A model generated the notes under the pieces. That model saw only the letters and a program-made list of their open reading frames with translations, was not told where the DNA came from and did no database searches. From Fen-671 sp963794745 (GTDB taxonomy: Bacteria > Actinomycetota > Acidimicrobiia > Acidimicrobiales > Palsa-688), in NCBI GenBank assembly GCA_963794745.1, contig CAWCEZ010000011.1, positions 620,001 to 684,000 on the forward strand: DNA of 64,000 nucleotides. The letters are read 5' to 3'. Numbering within the stretch: the stretch's first letter is position 1; the number at the start of each line of letters is the position of its first letter. Made by a program: the position numbers and the translations under genes. This document shows positions 55,679-64,000 of the stretch, piece after piece.

Positions 55679-57582
55679 AGGCCGAGGTACACCTCCCGGA
55701 CACGGTCGTCGGAGCGAACATCTGCCGCGCTCCCGGCTTTGACCAGCTCACCGGCAGCCAGCACCGTCACGGCATCGCAGACCTCGAAGATGAACCGTGT
55801 CTGGTGCTCGACAACGATGATCGTTACGCCTTGGGCCTTCAAGCGTCTCGCTATGGTGGCCACCTCGTCAACTTCCCCGGCCGAAAGACCCGCAAGAGGT
55901 TCGTCCAAGACCAGGATCGATGGTTGGCTGGCACATGCCGCAGCCAACTGGGTCAGCTGTTCGACCCCGTGAGGGACGTCTGCAAGGCGTGAGCTCGACC
56001 ATGGCTCACCAAGGCCAACGGCGCTCAACGACGCAGATGCGACCGCCGTTGTACGGCGCGAATCACGCCGCGCGCTCGGGAGCATCGGCCAGATTAGCGC
56101 AGCGCGCCTCGATAAATCGGAACTGGCTGAACAAGCCCAAGCCGACGTTATCGCGGGTCGTGAGCTCCTTGACCATGCCTGCTGTCTGGAACGTCCTCAT
56201 CAGGCCGCGCGCCGGCCTCTGCCAGGCGGGGAGGTGCTCGATTCGTTCACCGTTAATGGAAATCGTCCCCTCTTGAGGCGACAACTCGCCCGAAAGCAAA
56301 TTGACAAGGGTGCTCTTTCCTGACCCGTTCGGCCCGATGAGCCCGTGGATGCTCCCGCGCTCAACCACGAAGTCGACGTTGTCAAGTGCTTTTACACCCT
56401 TGACATAGCTAAACGTAATACCACGAGCCTCGAGGGCGACTTTTGACAACTGCGCCGCGGCCGGCGCACCGTAGGCGTGCAGTTGCATCGCCGGAGCGTC
56501 TTTGGCTTCGCCGGCCCCATTGCGGGCCGACGCCCAACCATCGGTGCTCTGAGCGCCCGCGTTCGAAGCTAAGGGGACACCGGGGCGGGACCGCCACCTC
56601 GCACGTAAGGCGCGTCCAGCCCGGGCCAAGAGGCCGACGAAACCCTCCGGGAAGAACACGATCACGCACAAGAAGATCGAGCCGAACAGGATTTCCTGCC
56701 AGAGCGGGTTCATGCTTACGACCGTCGGGAACAAGCTGATGAAAACGGCGCCGAATATCGGCCCGGTGCGGGTGTTCATCCCGCCGAGGATCACCATTAC
56801 AAGGATGTTGACCGAGGCGGTGGAATCGAACTGGCCAGGCGTGATGAAGCCGAGGAAGCTGAAGGTCCAGCCGGCAAGCCCGGCCAAAGCCGCGGACAGG
56901 CTGAAGATGGCTACGCGAGTGGCCGAGGTGCGGACCCCGACAGAGGAAGCGAACGGCTCGCAGTCGCGGATTGCCAGCAGCGCCGGGTACAAGGCCGAAC
57001 TGCGGATGCTCCAAATCAAGGTGACCGTGATCAACAAGGCACCGCAAACAGCCCATGCTAACGAAGAGCCCAGGAACGACAGTGTGTGCGGGAAATTGGG
57101 GAACGGCGGGCTGGCAAGCCCGTATAGCCGCCCGTTATGTTCAGGTCGCTGATCGCCACATTGACGATGATCGTGAATATGAGCGTAGTGATCGCGAAAT
57201 AGAGCCCGCTCACCCGCAGCGACAGGGCACCGATTATGACCCCTACAACGCCCACAGCCACGACAGTTACGGGTAGGGCCAAGAAGATGTCCCATCCGTA
57301 ATGAGTGCTCAAGATCGTGGTGCCGTAAGCCCCGATGGCGAACAGCCCTGCGTGCCCGAGGGAGTACAGGCCGGTCGCACCCGCAACCAAGTCGAGGCTC
57401 AGCGCCAGGATGGAGTACACGGCCGCCACAAGCAGCAGTCCTTGCTCGTAGCTCGAGCTGTGGGCGAGCCCGCCGGTCCCTATCAGGTAAGCGACGAGGG
57501 CACCGGCCCAAAGCGCGCCCCGCGCACGACGGACCGGCCGCGCCTCAGGTGCACGGCTCGCCAATTGCACCGCTGTAGTCAT
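55675..57582 (-). CDS. fused LIV-type permease-ATPase (LivM-LivG), frame-changed
   Basis: About 636 residues. The permease half begins at ATG 57582: LALSLDLVAGATGLYSLGHAGLFAIGAYGTTIL, then, after a break near 57105-57125, DCEPFASSVGVRTSATRVAIF and ILGGMNTRTGPIFGAVFI. Without a stop it continues through a linker of about 60 residues into the ATPase half: ITFSYVKGVKALDNVDF, GLIGPNGSGKSTLVNLL. After a break near 56060-56090 it continues PHGVEQLTQLAAACASQPSILVLDEPLAGLS and IIVVEHQTRFIF. A Met at DAPAMQLHAYG could be a separate livG start. ATGA overlaps occur at both ends. Confidence 0.82.
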
Positions 57583-58498
57583 AGCGCCGGGCCCGAGGCG
57601 GTGACCGGCTTGCGCCTTAGGGTGCCCAAGCGTCTCGTTAGTGCGCCGCCTGACACGAAGATCCCTTTCGGGGTCACGAGCAGCACGGCGAGGACTACCA
57701 CAAATGGGAACCAGTCGGATGCTTGAGGATTTATATAGGTGCTCGCCAGGGTTGCCAGGATGCCCAGGACGAAACCGCCGCCCATCGATGCGGCGGGGCG
57801 CTCGATCCCTCCTATCATCAGGGCGATGAAACCATAGATGCCGTAGGTTTCCCCGAGGTAAGGATTAGCGAAGGAGATCGGCCCGACCAGCACCCCCGCC
57901 ATCCCAGCCAGTAAGCCTCCCACCGCGAAGGCCAGTACGGCATGGCTGGTGACGTTGGCACCAAGGGCGGCGGCCATCTCGGGGTCCGAGGAGATGGCTG
58001 TTCCCAACTTCCCAAAAAGCGTCCTGCGGTGGACAACCTCGAAGGCGACCACGGTGCCAAGGGCTATGGCGATCGTAATGATCTGCTCCCAAGTCAGGGC
58101 CGCCCCAAAGATGTTGACGTCCTTGCCATTTAGCAACTGCGGGAACGACAGCGATGACGTTCCCCAGATCAGCGCGGCCGCCGACTCCAAGATGATAGCG
58201 ACACCGAGCGTGCTGACCAGCCAGGCGAAGTTTAAACGATTGAAGCGCAAGACAGGGCGGACCGCCAAGAAATAGATAACCACGCCGCCGATGGTCGACG
58301 TCAGCAGGCCCGCCGCGACCGCGCGACGACCGGCCAATGCCCCGCCGACAATGCGGCGGTAACCATGATCGCCGCCATCAACAATTGGCCGGTGGCGAAG
58401 TTGATGACCCTCGTGACATAGAAGACGACGGCGAAGCCCATGCCGACCAGTCCGTAGATGGCCCCGGTCGACAGTCCCGTCAGAACTACTTGCAGCAT
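57579..58498 (-). CDS. livH: LIV-type ABC transporter permease LivH, frame-changed
   Basis: About 306 residues. From ATG 58498: MLQVVLTGLSTGAIYGLVGMGFAVVFYVTRVINFATGQ, the usual LivH opening. After one break near 58325-58345 the second frame continues with STLGVAIILESAAALIWG, the EAA-like region EMAAALGANVTSHAVLAFAVGGLLAGMAGVL, and IYGFIALMIGGIERPAASMGGGFVLG. Seven to eight membrane helices are visible. The stop overlaps the livM-livG start as ATGA. Confidence 0.87.
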
Positions 58499-58567
58499 CG
58501 ATCTCTCTTTATACGCCCTAGTGGTGGCCGCACCACAACATCAAGGCGGCTTCGGGGGCAAAGCGCC

Positions 58568-58596
58568 TGACGGCCTCCTCGGCGAGGAGGCCGTCA
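58568..58596 (-). terminator. intercistronic hairpin between binding-protein and livH genes
   Basis: A perfect 13-base-pair stem, arms TGACGGCCTCCTC and GAGGAGGCCGTCA around a 3-base loop. It lies 25 bases downstream of the binding-protein stop and about 70 bases upstream of livH. No T-run follows, so attenuation or mRNA 3'-end protection is more likely than full termination. Confidence 0.7.
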
Positions 58597-58621
58597 AGCG
58601 ACATCATCAACGGCGGAAAGG

Positions 58622-59792
58622 TCAGTACGCCGCCGGGAGCCAGGAATGCGAAGCTGTGCTGTACCTCACCAACGTAAGTTGAGCAGCCTGGATCGTAACG
58701 TGGACTTGTGTGGTGAACGATAAATTGCCCGTCAAGCCCGGGTAGTTACGGATGCTGTTCAGGTGCGACTGGATCGACGTCGGGGACGTTGAATGCCCGG
58801 AGCCGATCGCCTTGGCGAGCATGAAAACGGCGTCATAGCTCAGCTCGGCGAACGGGGTAGTCGCAATGTGGAACTCTTTCAGGTACGCAGCCGCGAACGC
58901 CTTGACGGCGGCGTCCGGGGCATACGCTGCGGTGAGCTCCGCAGACAAAACGCCGTTCGCATTGGCGCCGGCAAGGCCTGCGAACGTCGTGTCCGACGAG
59001 GTCTCGTCGTTGCCGAGCACCGTGAAGTGGTCTCCCAAGCTGTGCATCTCGTTGACGAAGGCTGCCTCGTCCTGCGGGGTCAGCCAGACGTCGACGCAGG
59101 TGGCGCCCGACGACTTGATCGATGCGATCTCAGAGTCGAGCGACTGGGTCGCGCCCGATGACCAGTTTTCCGAAATGGAGTCGTTCAGCTTGAGAGGCTT
59201 GGTGTAAGACTCTTGGATACCCGCCAGGCCACCTAGGCCGTAGAACGTCGGGTCGTGCAGGACGGCGAGCCCCTTAGGGCAGCTCTTCATGGCGTATTCG
59301 CCGACCGCCTGGCCCCAAGCGTAAGTGTTCAAGCTGTTGCTCCACGCCCATGGCGCAGGCGCCTTGGAAGGGCCGTTGGCGTAAATAGCCGGCCCGCCGT
59401 CGTCGATCGCGCCCAGGTCCGGCAGGTGGGTCTCGTCCGCCAGAGCGACCGTCGTTGTCGCGGTGTCGGGAGACCCCGAGCATGGCGACGGCACCCTCGC
59501 TTGCGAACTTCTTGAAGTCCAGAGCCGAGGTTGTGGCACTTGCGCCGTCATTTCCCCAAACCAACTTCAGCTGCCGCCCGAGTACTCCGCCCGAGGCGTT
59601 GATCTTGTTCACGGCCATGATGGTGCCGTTGATGACGGCGACGCCGGTCGACCCGTACGCTCCGGTGGTGCCGGCTATCGCGCCTATGACGATCGGGCCC
59701 GATGATGCGCTAGCCGTTAGTGCTCCCAACGGAAGAGCTGTCGCAGTAAGACCTGCGACCAAAAGGATCCCGACTGATCTTATTTTTTTCAA
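58622..59792 (-). CDS. LIV-type ABC transporter substrate-binding protein, frame-changed
   Basis: About 389 residues. TTG 59792 with AGGGGG just upstream opens a signal peptide (KKIRSVGILLVAGLTATALPLGALTASA). The mature start is IVIGAIAGTTGAYGSTGVAVINGTIMAVNKINASGGVLGRQLKLV, the classical LIV-protein block. One break near 59460-59475 joins EGAVAMLGVS to TATTTVALADETHLP; later AWSNSLNTYAWGQAVGEYA, TFYGLGGLAGIQ, LSYDAVFMLAKAI and NYPGLTGNLSF are normal for the family. Closest by type to amide/branched-chain amino-acid or aromatic-acid binders; ligand unknown. Confidence 0.87.
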
Positions 59793-59856
59793 GGTGCCCC
59801 CTCGGCGGTCGTTCGGTCGGCTTGCGACGCTTGGCAAGTCGATGGTCCGTATCAAA

Positions 59857-59867
59857 CTGTCGGACAA
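59857..59867. promoter_or_regulatory. imperfect FCD-GntR box upstream of the LIV binding-protein gene
   Basis: On the minus strand TTGTCCGACAG: one base from TTGT-N3-ACAA. It lies 65 bases upstream of the TTG start of the binding-protein gene and could place the LIV transporter under the same GntR regulator as the lactonase operon. Confidence 0.4.
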
Positions 59868-59936
59868 TCTACGACCGCCAACCGGCGGATGTCAAGGCGC
59901 TCTAGCAGGGAATCTGGTAAATCAAGCCGTCTCAGA

Positions 59937-59947
59937 TTGCCCGACAA
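59937..59947. promoter_or_regulatory. second imperfect FCD-GntR box
   Basis: TTGCCCGACAA on the plus strand, one base from TTGT-N3-ACAA, 80 bases from the other imperfect box. Weak on its own; noted because three of its four half-site features match boxes A and B. Confidence 0.3.
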
Positions 59948-60095
59948 GTTGTCCCGGTCGACGGCGCCGCAGCGCCGACACGAGCTTCACGAGGGGAGGC
60001 CAAAGCAGGCCACCCCTGGTCATGCGGCCGGCGCTGCGTCGCAGTACGTTCGGGGCTAGGGACGGTCACGGCACGGGCTCAACCGGCGCCGTCAA

Positions 60096-61556
60096 GTGAC
60101 GATAGAGCATTGGGCCCGCACGATGGAGCCGGGGATTAGACGCGTGGTGTCAACAGAGCATCAAGACCCAGAGGATGAGCGCTCTCACGAGCACGTCAGC
60201 CATGTAGAGCGCGTCTGCCTGCACAACCTCCTCGACAGCAGCAGCGAGGCCATCTACTTCAAGGATCTGCAAAACCGCTTCCTGCTTGTCAGCAAGGGCG
60301 TCATGCAGCACCATCTCGAACGCGAGCGGAAATATCGGGCGAACGAGAAGCTCGACCTGCAGCCGGGTTACTACATCGGGAAAACCGACCTGGACTTGTA
60401 CGACACCGACTTGGCCCAGGAGTGGATGGCCGAAGAGCAGCGGATCATCGAGACGGCCGAGCCCATGGTCGACGTCCTCGAGCGGGACAGCTCTGAAGTC
60501 TCTGGCGGCTGGTTCCGGACCAGTAAGGCCCCCCTGCGCGACGAGGACGGGACCATCATCGGCACCTTCGGCATCTCGCGCGACGTCACCGCCCAGGTCG
60601 TGGCCGAACAGGAGCTAGCGCGCCGCGAAGCGCAGTTGCGGGCAGTCCTCGACAGCTCGCCCGACGTCATTGCTTGCTACAACCAGGACCTGCGTTACGA
60701 GATGGTGAACGCCAAGGCTGCCGTGCTGTTGGGGACCACTCCTGACAAAGTCGTTGGCCGGAGCGACGAGGAACTGGGGCGCCCTGGCGAAGTGCTCGCT
60801 CTGCTGCTCCCGGCGCTGCAACAGGTCGTCGAAAGCAAAGAGACGTGCGAGGTCGAGTTCCCATCCCAGGTGGGCGCCCAAACCATCTGGTGGCACGCCC
60901 GCATGGTGCCACAGCTTTCGGGCGACGGCGTGGTCACCGGTGTCGTCCTGGCGGCGCGGGACCTGACCCAGCTGAAGGCCGTGCAGACGGTGCTGGCGCA
61001 CCAGGCGCTGCACGACCATCTGACCGGTCTGGCGAACCGCCTGGCGCTCATGGGGCGTCTTCGCGGCGCCCTCGCGAACCTGCGGGACAACCCCGGGAGG
61101 ATTGTGCTGCTCTTCGTCGACCTGGACAATTTCAAATTGATAAACGACGCGTACGGCCATGAGGTGGGTGATGAGGTGCTCACCGAGGTGGCGTTGCGGC
61201 TGCGGGGCGCCGCACGGAGGGCCGATATGGTGGCCCGTCTCGGCGGCGACGAGTTCGTCATGCTCTTCGATGTCCCTGCGCCTGACAAGGATGCGCGGCT
61301 GCTCGCCAACCGGGCGCTGCGAAGCCTGAGAAAGGGCTTCGTGCACGATGGCGAGACGTTGACCGTTACTGCCAGCATCGGCGCTGTCGTCATTTCTGAT
61401 CCCGGCACCGACGTAGAAGACGTGCTGCGCGACGCCGACGTCGCCATGTACAGCGCAAAGGCCAAGGGGAAGAACCAAATCGCGCTGTTCCAGCCCGTGA
61501 TGACCGCCATAGCCCAGGGCAACGCCGAGTTCCCCCGCATCGCGGACCTGGTTTGA
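60096..61556 (+). CDS. PAS-PAS-GGDEF diguanylate cyclase
   Basis: A 486-residue cytoplasmic signalling protein with no membrane segment. PAS 1 about 43-170 (LLDSSSEAIYFKDLQNRFLLVS to GTFGISRDVTAQ), PAS 2 about 182-300 (AVLDSSPDVIACYNQDLRYEMVN to VLAARDLTQ), GGDEF about 310-470. The active-site motif GGDEF is intact (VARLGGDEFVML), and RRAD five residues before it is a canonical RxxD inhibitory site, so it likely makes cyclic di-GMP under feedback control. GTG 60096 or the ATG at about 60123 is the start. It stands alone, divergent from the LIV genes. Confidence 0.92.
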   Translation: MTIEHWARTMEPGIRRVVSTEHQDPEDERSHEHVSHVERVCLHNLLDSSSEAIYFKDLQNRFLLVSKGVMQHHLERERKYRANEKLDLQPGYYIGKTDLDLYDTDLAQEWMAEEQRIIETAEPMVDVLERDSSEVSGGWFRTSKAPLRDEDGTIIGTFGISRDVTAQVVAEQELARREAQLRAVLDSSPDVIACYNQDLRYEMVNAKAAVLLGTTPDKVVGRSDEELGRPGEVLALLLPALQQVVESKETCEVEFPSQVGAQTIWWHARMVPQLSGDGVVTGVVLAARDLTQLKAVQTVLAHQALHDHLTGLANRLALMGRLRGALANLRDNPGRIVLLFVDLDNFKLINDAYGHEVGDEVLTEVALRLRGAARRADMVARLGGDEFVMLFDVPAPDKDARLLANRALRSLRKGFVHDGETLTVTASIGAVVISDPGTDVEDVLRDADVAMYSAKAKGKNQIALFQPVMTAIAQGNAEFPRIADLV

Positions 61557-61562
61557 GCTCGT

Positions 61563-61577
61563 AGGGGGCTGCGCCCT
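61563..61577. terminator. short hairpin between convergent GGDEF and ackA genes
   Basis: AGGGGGCTGCGCCCT can form a 4-5 pair GC stem in the 20-base gap between the two stop codons. It may act on both strands, but lacks a T-run. Confidence 0.3.
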
Positions 61578-62665
61578 CAACGACCGGCGAGCACCTGGCG
61601 GGTTCCCCGCACGATCTCGAGATCCTCGCGTGCCTCGATAACGAAGGTCCTAACTGGCGAACCCGAGGCGCTGATCTCCTGGTCGGGCTTGGCAGACTCG
61701 TTCGCACCTTCGTCGAGCGCTACGCCCAAGAACCCGAGGCCGTCAACGGCACGCCGCCGCACGGGCGCCGAGTGCTCGCCTATGCCTGCTGTGAAGACAA
61801 GAGCGTCAAGGCCGCCTAGGGCGGCGACCATCGAGGCGATACTGGCCCTCAACCGGTGCAAATAGACGCCCATTGCGAGAACGGCATCCTGGTCGCCGGT
61901 CTGCTCGGCTGCAAGCACGGCGCGCATGTCGGCATTACCGGCGAGGCCGAGGAGGCCCGAGCGCTGCCACAGGGCCGTGTTGACCTCGCTCGACGACAGG
62001 CCCTCGTGGTCCTCCAGCCACAGCAGCAGCCCGGGGTCGACCGACCCGGCCCGCGTCCCCATGACCAGCCCGTCAAGCGGGGTAAAGCCCATTGTGGTGT
62101 CAACGCAAAAGCCGCCGCGGACCGCCGCTAGGGAGGCACCGGCGCCCAGATGGCAAGTCACGACGCGCAAAGCGGCGCCCTCCATCATTGTGGCTGCCCG
62201 GCGCGAGGCATAGGAGTGCGAGAGCCCGTGGAAGCCGAAGCGCCTCAGCTCCCACCTCCTGCGCCATTCGGCAGGGAGGGCATAGGTCGCGGCGGCTGGC
62301 GAGATAGTGGCGTGGAAGGCCGTGTCGAAACAGGCCACAGCCGGCACGTCCGGCAGGATTTGGCCGACTAAGTCCAGGCCCCGCAAAGACATCGGTTGGT
62401 GCAGCGGCGCCAGGTCGACCAACGCCTCGAGAGCACGCAGGACGTCGGCATCAACGAGGACAGGCTCGGTAAAACGGCCGCCGCCGTGGACAATACGGTG
62501 GCCCACCGCGTCGATCGGGCCGTTCCTGGCCACGATCTCTCGAAGAGCGCTCTTGTCAACCTCGCCTTTTGGGGCCGCCAGGAGCTCGGCGCTGACAAGG
62601 GTGTCCTCGTCGAGCACCGAGAGCTTGAGGGAGCTCGACCCAGCGTTTACTACGAGGACACGCAC
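61577..62665 (-). CDS. ackA: acetate kinase
   Basis: A 362-residue ASKHA-fold kinase that converts acetyl phosphate and ADP to acetate and ATP. Signatures: VLVVNAGSSSLKLSV at the start, GHRIVHGGGRF, FDTAFHATI, YALPAEWRRRWELRRFGFHGLSHSY with catalytic residues, CHLGAGASLAAV, DTTMGFTPLDGLVMGTRAGSVDP, and FTAGIGEHSAPVRR. The start is GTG 62665. It is 12 bases downstream of the phosphoketolase stop, the common xfp-ackA pair, so it takes acetyl-P directly from that enzyme. Confidence 0.96.
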   Translation of the reverse strand: MRVLVVNAGSSSLKLSVLDEDTLVSAELLAAPKGEVDKSALREIVARNGPIDAVGHRIVHGGGRFTEPVLVDADVLRALEALVDLAPLHQPMSLRGLDLVGQILPDVPAVACFDTAFHATISPAAATYALPAEWRRRWELRRFGFHGLSHSYASRRAATMMEGAALRVVTCHLGAGASLAAVRGGFCVDTTMGFTPLDGLVMGTRAGSVDPGLLLWLEDHEGLSSSEVNTALWQRSGLLGLAGNADMRAVLAAEQTGDQDAVLAMGVYLHRLRASIASMVAALGGLDALVFTAGIGEHSAPVRRRAVDGLGFLGVALDEGANESAKPDQEISASGSPVRTFVIEAREDLEIVRGTRQVLAGR

Positions 62666-62677
62666 TGGCCGCAGCGC

Positions 62678-64000
62678 TCAGTAGGGCCAAGTCCAGCCGG
62701 CGATCTCTGGGTCGTCCTCTCCGGCGACCCTTGTATAGGCGCGCGCCCGCGCCCTTTCGTCCTCCATCTGCTGGCGTATTGAGGCCGCATGTGACCCCAG
62801 CCAGGGGACCCGGTCGATCACGTCCATCACGAGATGGAAACGGTCGAGGTCGTTGAGCATCACCATGTCGAACGGGGTGGTCGTCGTGCCCTCTTCCTTG
62901 TACCCGCGCACATGCATGTTGGGGTGGTTGTTGCGCCGGTATGTCAGCCTGTGGATCAGCCAGGGGTAGCCGTGGTAGGCGAAGACGACCGGCCGGTCCG
63001 TCGTGAAGATGTTGTCGAACTCCCTGTCGGAGAGGCCGTGCGGGTGCTCCGTGTCCGGCTGGATGCGCATCAGGTCGACGACGTTTACGACCCGCACCTT
63101 GAGCGAGGGCAGCTCTTGGCGCAGGATGTCCACCGCAGCGAGCGTCTCGAGGGTCGGGACGTCCCCGCAACACGCCATGACCACATCAGGGTCGCCGTCG
63201 TCGTTGGACGCCCAGTCCCAGATCCCGATGCCCCGGGCGCAATGCAGGACCGCGTCCTCCATCGATAGGTAATTGAGCGAAGGTTGCTTGCCGGCAACTA
63301 TCACGTTCACGTAATGACGGCTCCGCAGGCAATGGTCGCCGACCGAGAGAAGACAGTTCGTGTCGGGCGGCAGGTACACCCTTATAACTTCGGCCTTTTT
63401 GTTGACGACGTGGTCGATGAAACCCGGGTCCTGGTGAGAAAACCCGTTGTGGTCCTGGCGCCAAACGTGCGAAGACAAGAGGTAGTTCAGCGATGCCACC
63501 GGTCTGCGCCAGTGGATGCCCTTGGTGACCTTGAGCCATTTGGCGTGCTGGTTGAACATCGAATCGATGATGTGGATGAAGGCTTCGTAGCTCGTGAACA
63601 GGCCGTGCCGCCCTGTCAGCAGGTAGCCCTCCAGCCAACCCTGGCACTGGTGCTCGGAGAGCACCTCCATAACTCTGCCCTGCGGCGCCAGGTGGTCATC
63701 TGTAATAAGGGTCTCCGCCTCCCACTGTCGCTCGGTGACCTCGAAGACAGACTGCAAGCGGTTGGACGCGACCTCGTCGGGGCCGAAAACCCTGAAATTC
63801 AAAGGGTTTGCGATGATCACGTCCCTAAGGAAGTTCCCGAGGGCCTTGGTGGCTTCTGACAGCGTCGTGCCCGGTTTGGACTCGGGGACGGCGTACTGGC
63901 GGAAATCCGGCAAAATGAGGTCGCGGAGCAACAAACCGCCGTTGGCGTGCGGGTTGGCGCTCATCCTGCGCTCGTCCCTGGGTGGCAGCGCCGCCAGTTC
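62678..64000 (-). CDS. xfp: phosphoketolase (xylulose-5-P/fructose-6-P), N-terminus beyond the right edge
   Basis: ThDP enzyme splitting xylulose-5-P or fructose-6-P with phosphate to acetyl-P and glyceraldehyde-3-P or erythrose-4-P. Only the C-terminal 440 residues are in the window. The frame is open to the last base (ELAALPPRDERRMSANPHANGG). Family blocks: FRVFGPDEVASNRL, EVLSEHQCQGWLEGYLLTGRHGLF, HWRRPVASLNYLLSSHVWRQDHNGFSHQDPG, VIRVYLPPDTNCLLSV, MACCGDVPTLETLAAVDIL, VFAYHGYPWLIHRLTYRRNNH and RGYKEEGTTTTPFDMV. It pairs with ackA downstream. Confidence 0.96.
   Translation of the reverse strand, partial: ELAALPPRDERRMSANPHANGGLLLRDLILPDFRQYAVPESKPGTTLSEATKALGNFLRDVIIANPLNFRVFGPDEVASNRLQSVFEVTERQWEAETLITDDHLAPQGRVMEVLSEHQCQGWLEGYLLTGRHGLFTSYEAFIHIIDSMFNQHAKWLKVTKGIHWRRPVASLNYLLSSHVWRQDHNGFSHQDPGFIDHVVNKKAEVIRVYLPPDTNCLLSVGDHCLRSRHYVNVIVAGKQPSLNYLSMEDAVLHCARGIGIWDWASNDDGDPDVVMACCGDVPTLETLAAVDILRQELPSLKVRVVNVVDLMRIQPDTEHPHGLSDREFDNIFTTDRPVVFAYHGYPWLIHRLTYRRNNHPNMHVRGYKEEGTTTTPFDMVMLNDLDRFHLVMDVIDRVPWLGSHAASIRQQMEDERARARAYTRVAGEDDPEIAGWTWPY

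Larger units (their letters stand above)
59793..60095. other. non-coding gap between the LIV binding-protein gene and the GGDEF gene
   Basis: A 303-base divergent intergenic region. It holds two imperfect GntR-type boxes (59857-59867 and 59937-59947) and otherwise no open frame, RNA gene or strong promoter that could be recognised. Confidence 0.6.

Overview
The window is high-GC actinobacterial DNA. The evidence is a minus-strand division and cell-wall (dcw) cluster ending in ftsZ-yfiH-yggS-sepF-yggT-divIVA with no ftsA, a dense layout with 4-base ATGA/GTGA overlaps, and frequent GTG/TTG starts. FtsI has a Thr-rich tail, and carbon use includes phosphoketolase plus acetate kinase. The class is probably Acidimicrobiia or a close relative, but this is inference from gene order and style. 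No tRNA, rRNA, CRISPR array, phage or insertion sequence was seen.

Layout. 1-17.7 kb (minus): mraZ, rsmH, an FtsL-like protein, ftsI, murE, mraY, murD, ftsW, murG, murC, ftsQ, ftsZ, yfiH, yggS, sepF, yggT, divIVA; murF is absent from its usual place. 18-22.4 kb: a ClpX-type zinc-finger/HTH protein behind two matched dyads, then the helicase HrpA. 22.5-25.8 kb: a secreted propeller-like protein, a small membrane protein, a GDT1 transporter and a LarA-like racemase. 25.9-38.7 kb: sugar catabolism. A GH36 alpha-galactosidase diverges from a LacI regulator and a sugar ABC transporter with a YesL-like protein. An opposing operon encodes ribulokinase, L-ribulose-5-P 4-epimerase, a zinc polyol dehydrogenase and an aldo/keto reductase, divergent from a second LacI regulator. 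38.8-48 kb: a cupin, a peptide-type ABC transporter translationally coupled to a class V aminotransferase, a SufS/CsdA-like enzyme and an RbsD/FucU mutarotase. 48-59.8 kb: a catabolic block of two lactonase-type metallo-beta-lactamase proteins, an SDR, two beta-hydroxyacid dehydrogenases, two cupin/CMD-type proteins, a double-CMD protein and an FCD GntR regulator, beside a LIV-type ABC transporter. 60-64 kb: a PAS-PAS-GGDEF protein, acetate kinase and the C-terminal part of phosphoketolase.

How the parts connect. Pentose genes could feed xylulose-5-P to phosphoketolase and then acetyl-P to acetate kinase. The 48-59.8 kb block looks like one substrate-uptake and lactone/hydroxyacid degradation system. 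The GntR regulator at its end is probably the ligand of two TTGT-N3-ACAA boxes at its head.

Quality warning. More than 25 single-base frame changes interrupt otherwise well-conserved proteins, many of them at G/C runs. They are sparse in the dcw region, very dense at 50-56 kb, and absent from 60-64 kb. Consensus indels are the most economical explanation, so each frame-changed gene is annotated as one gene with the break noted.
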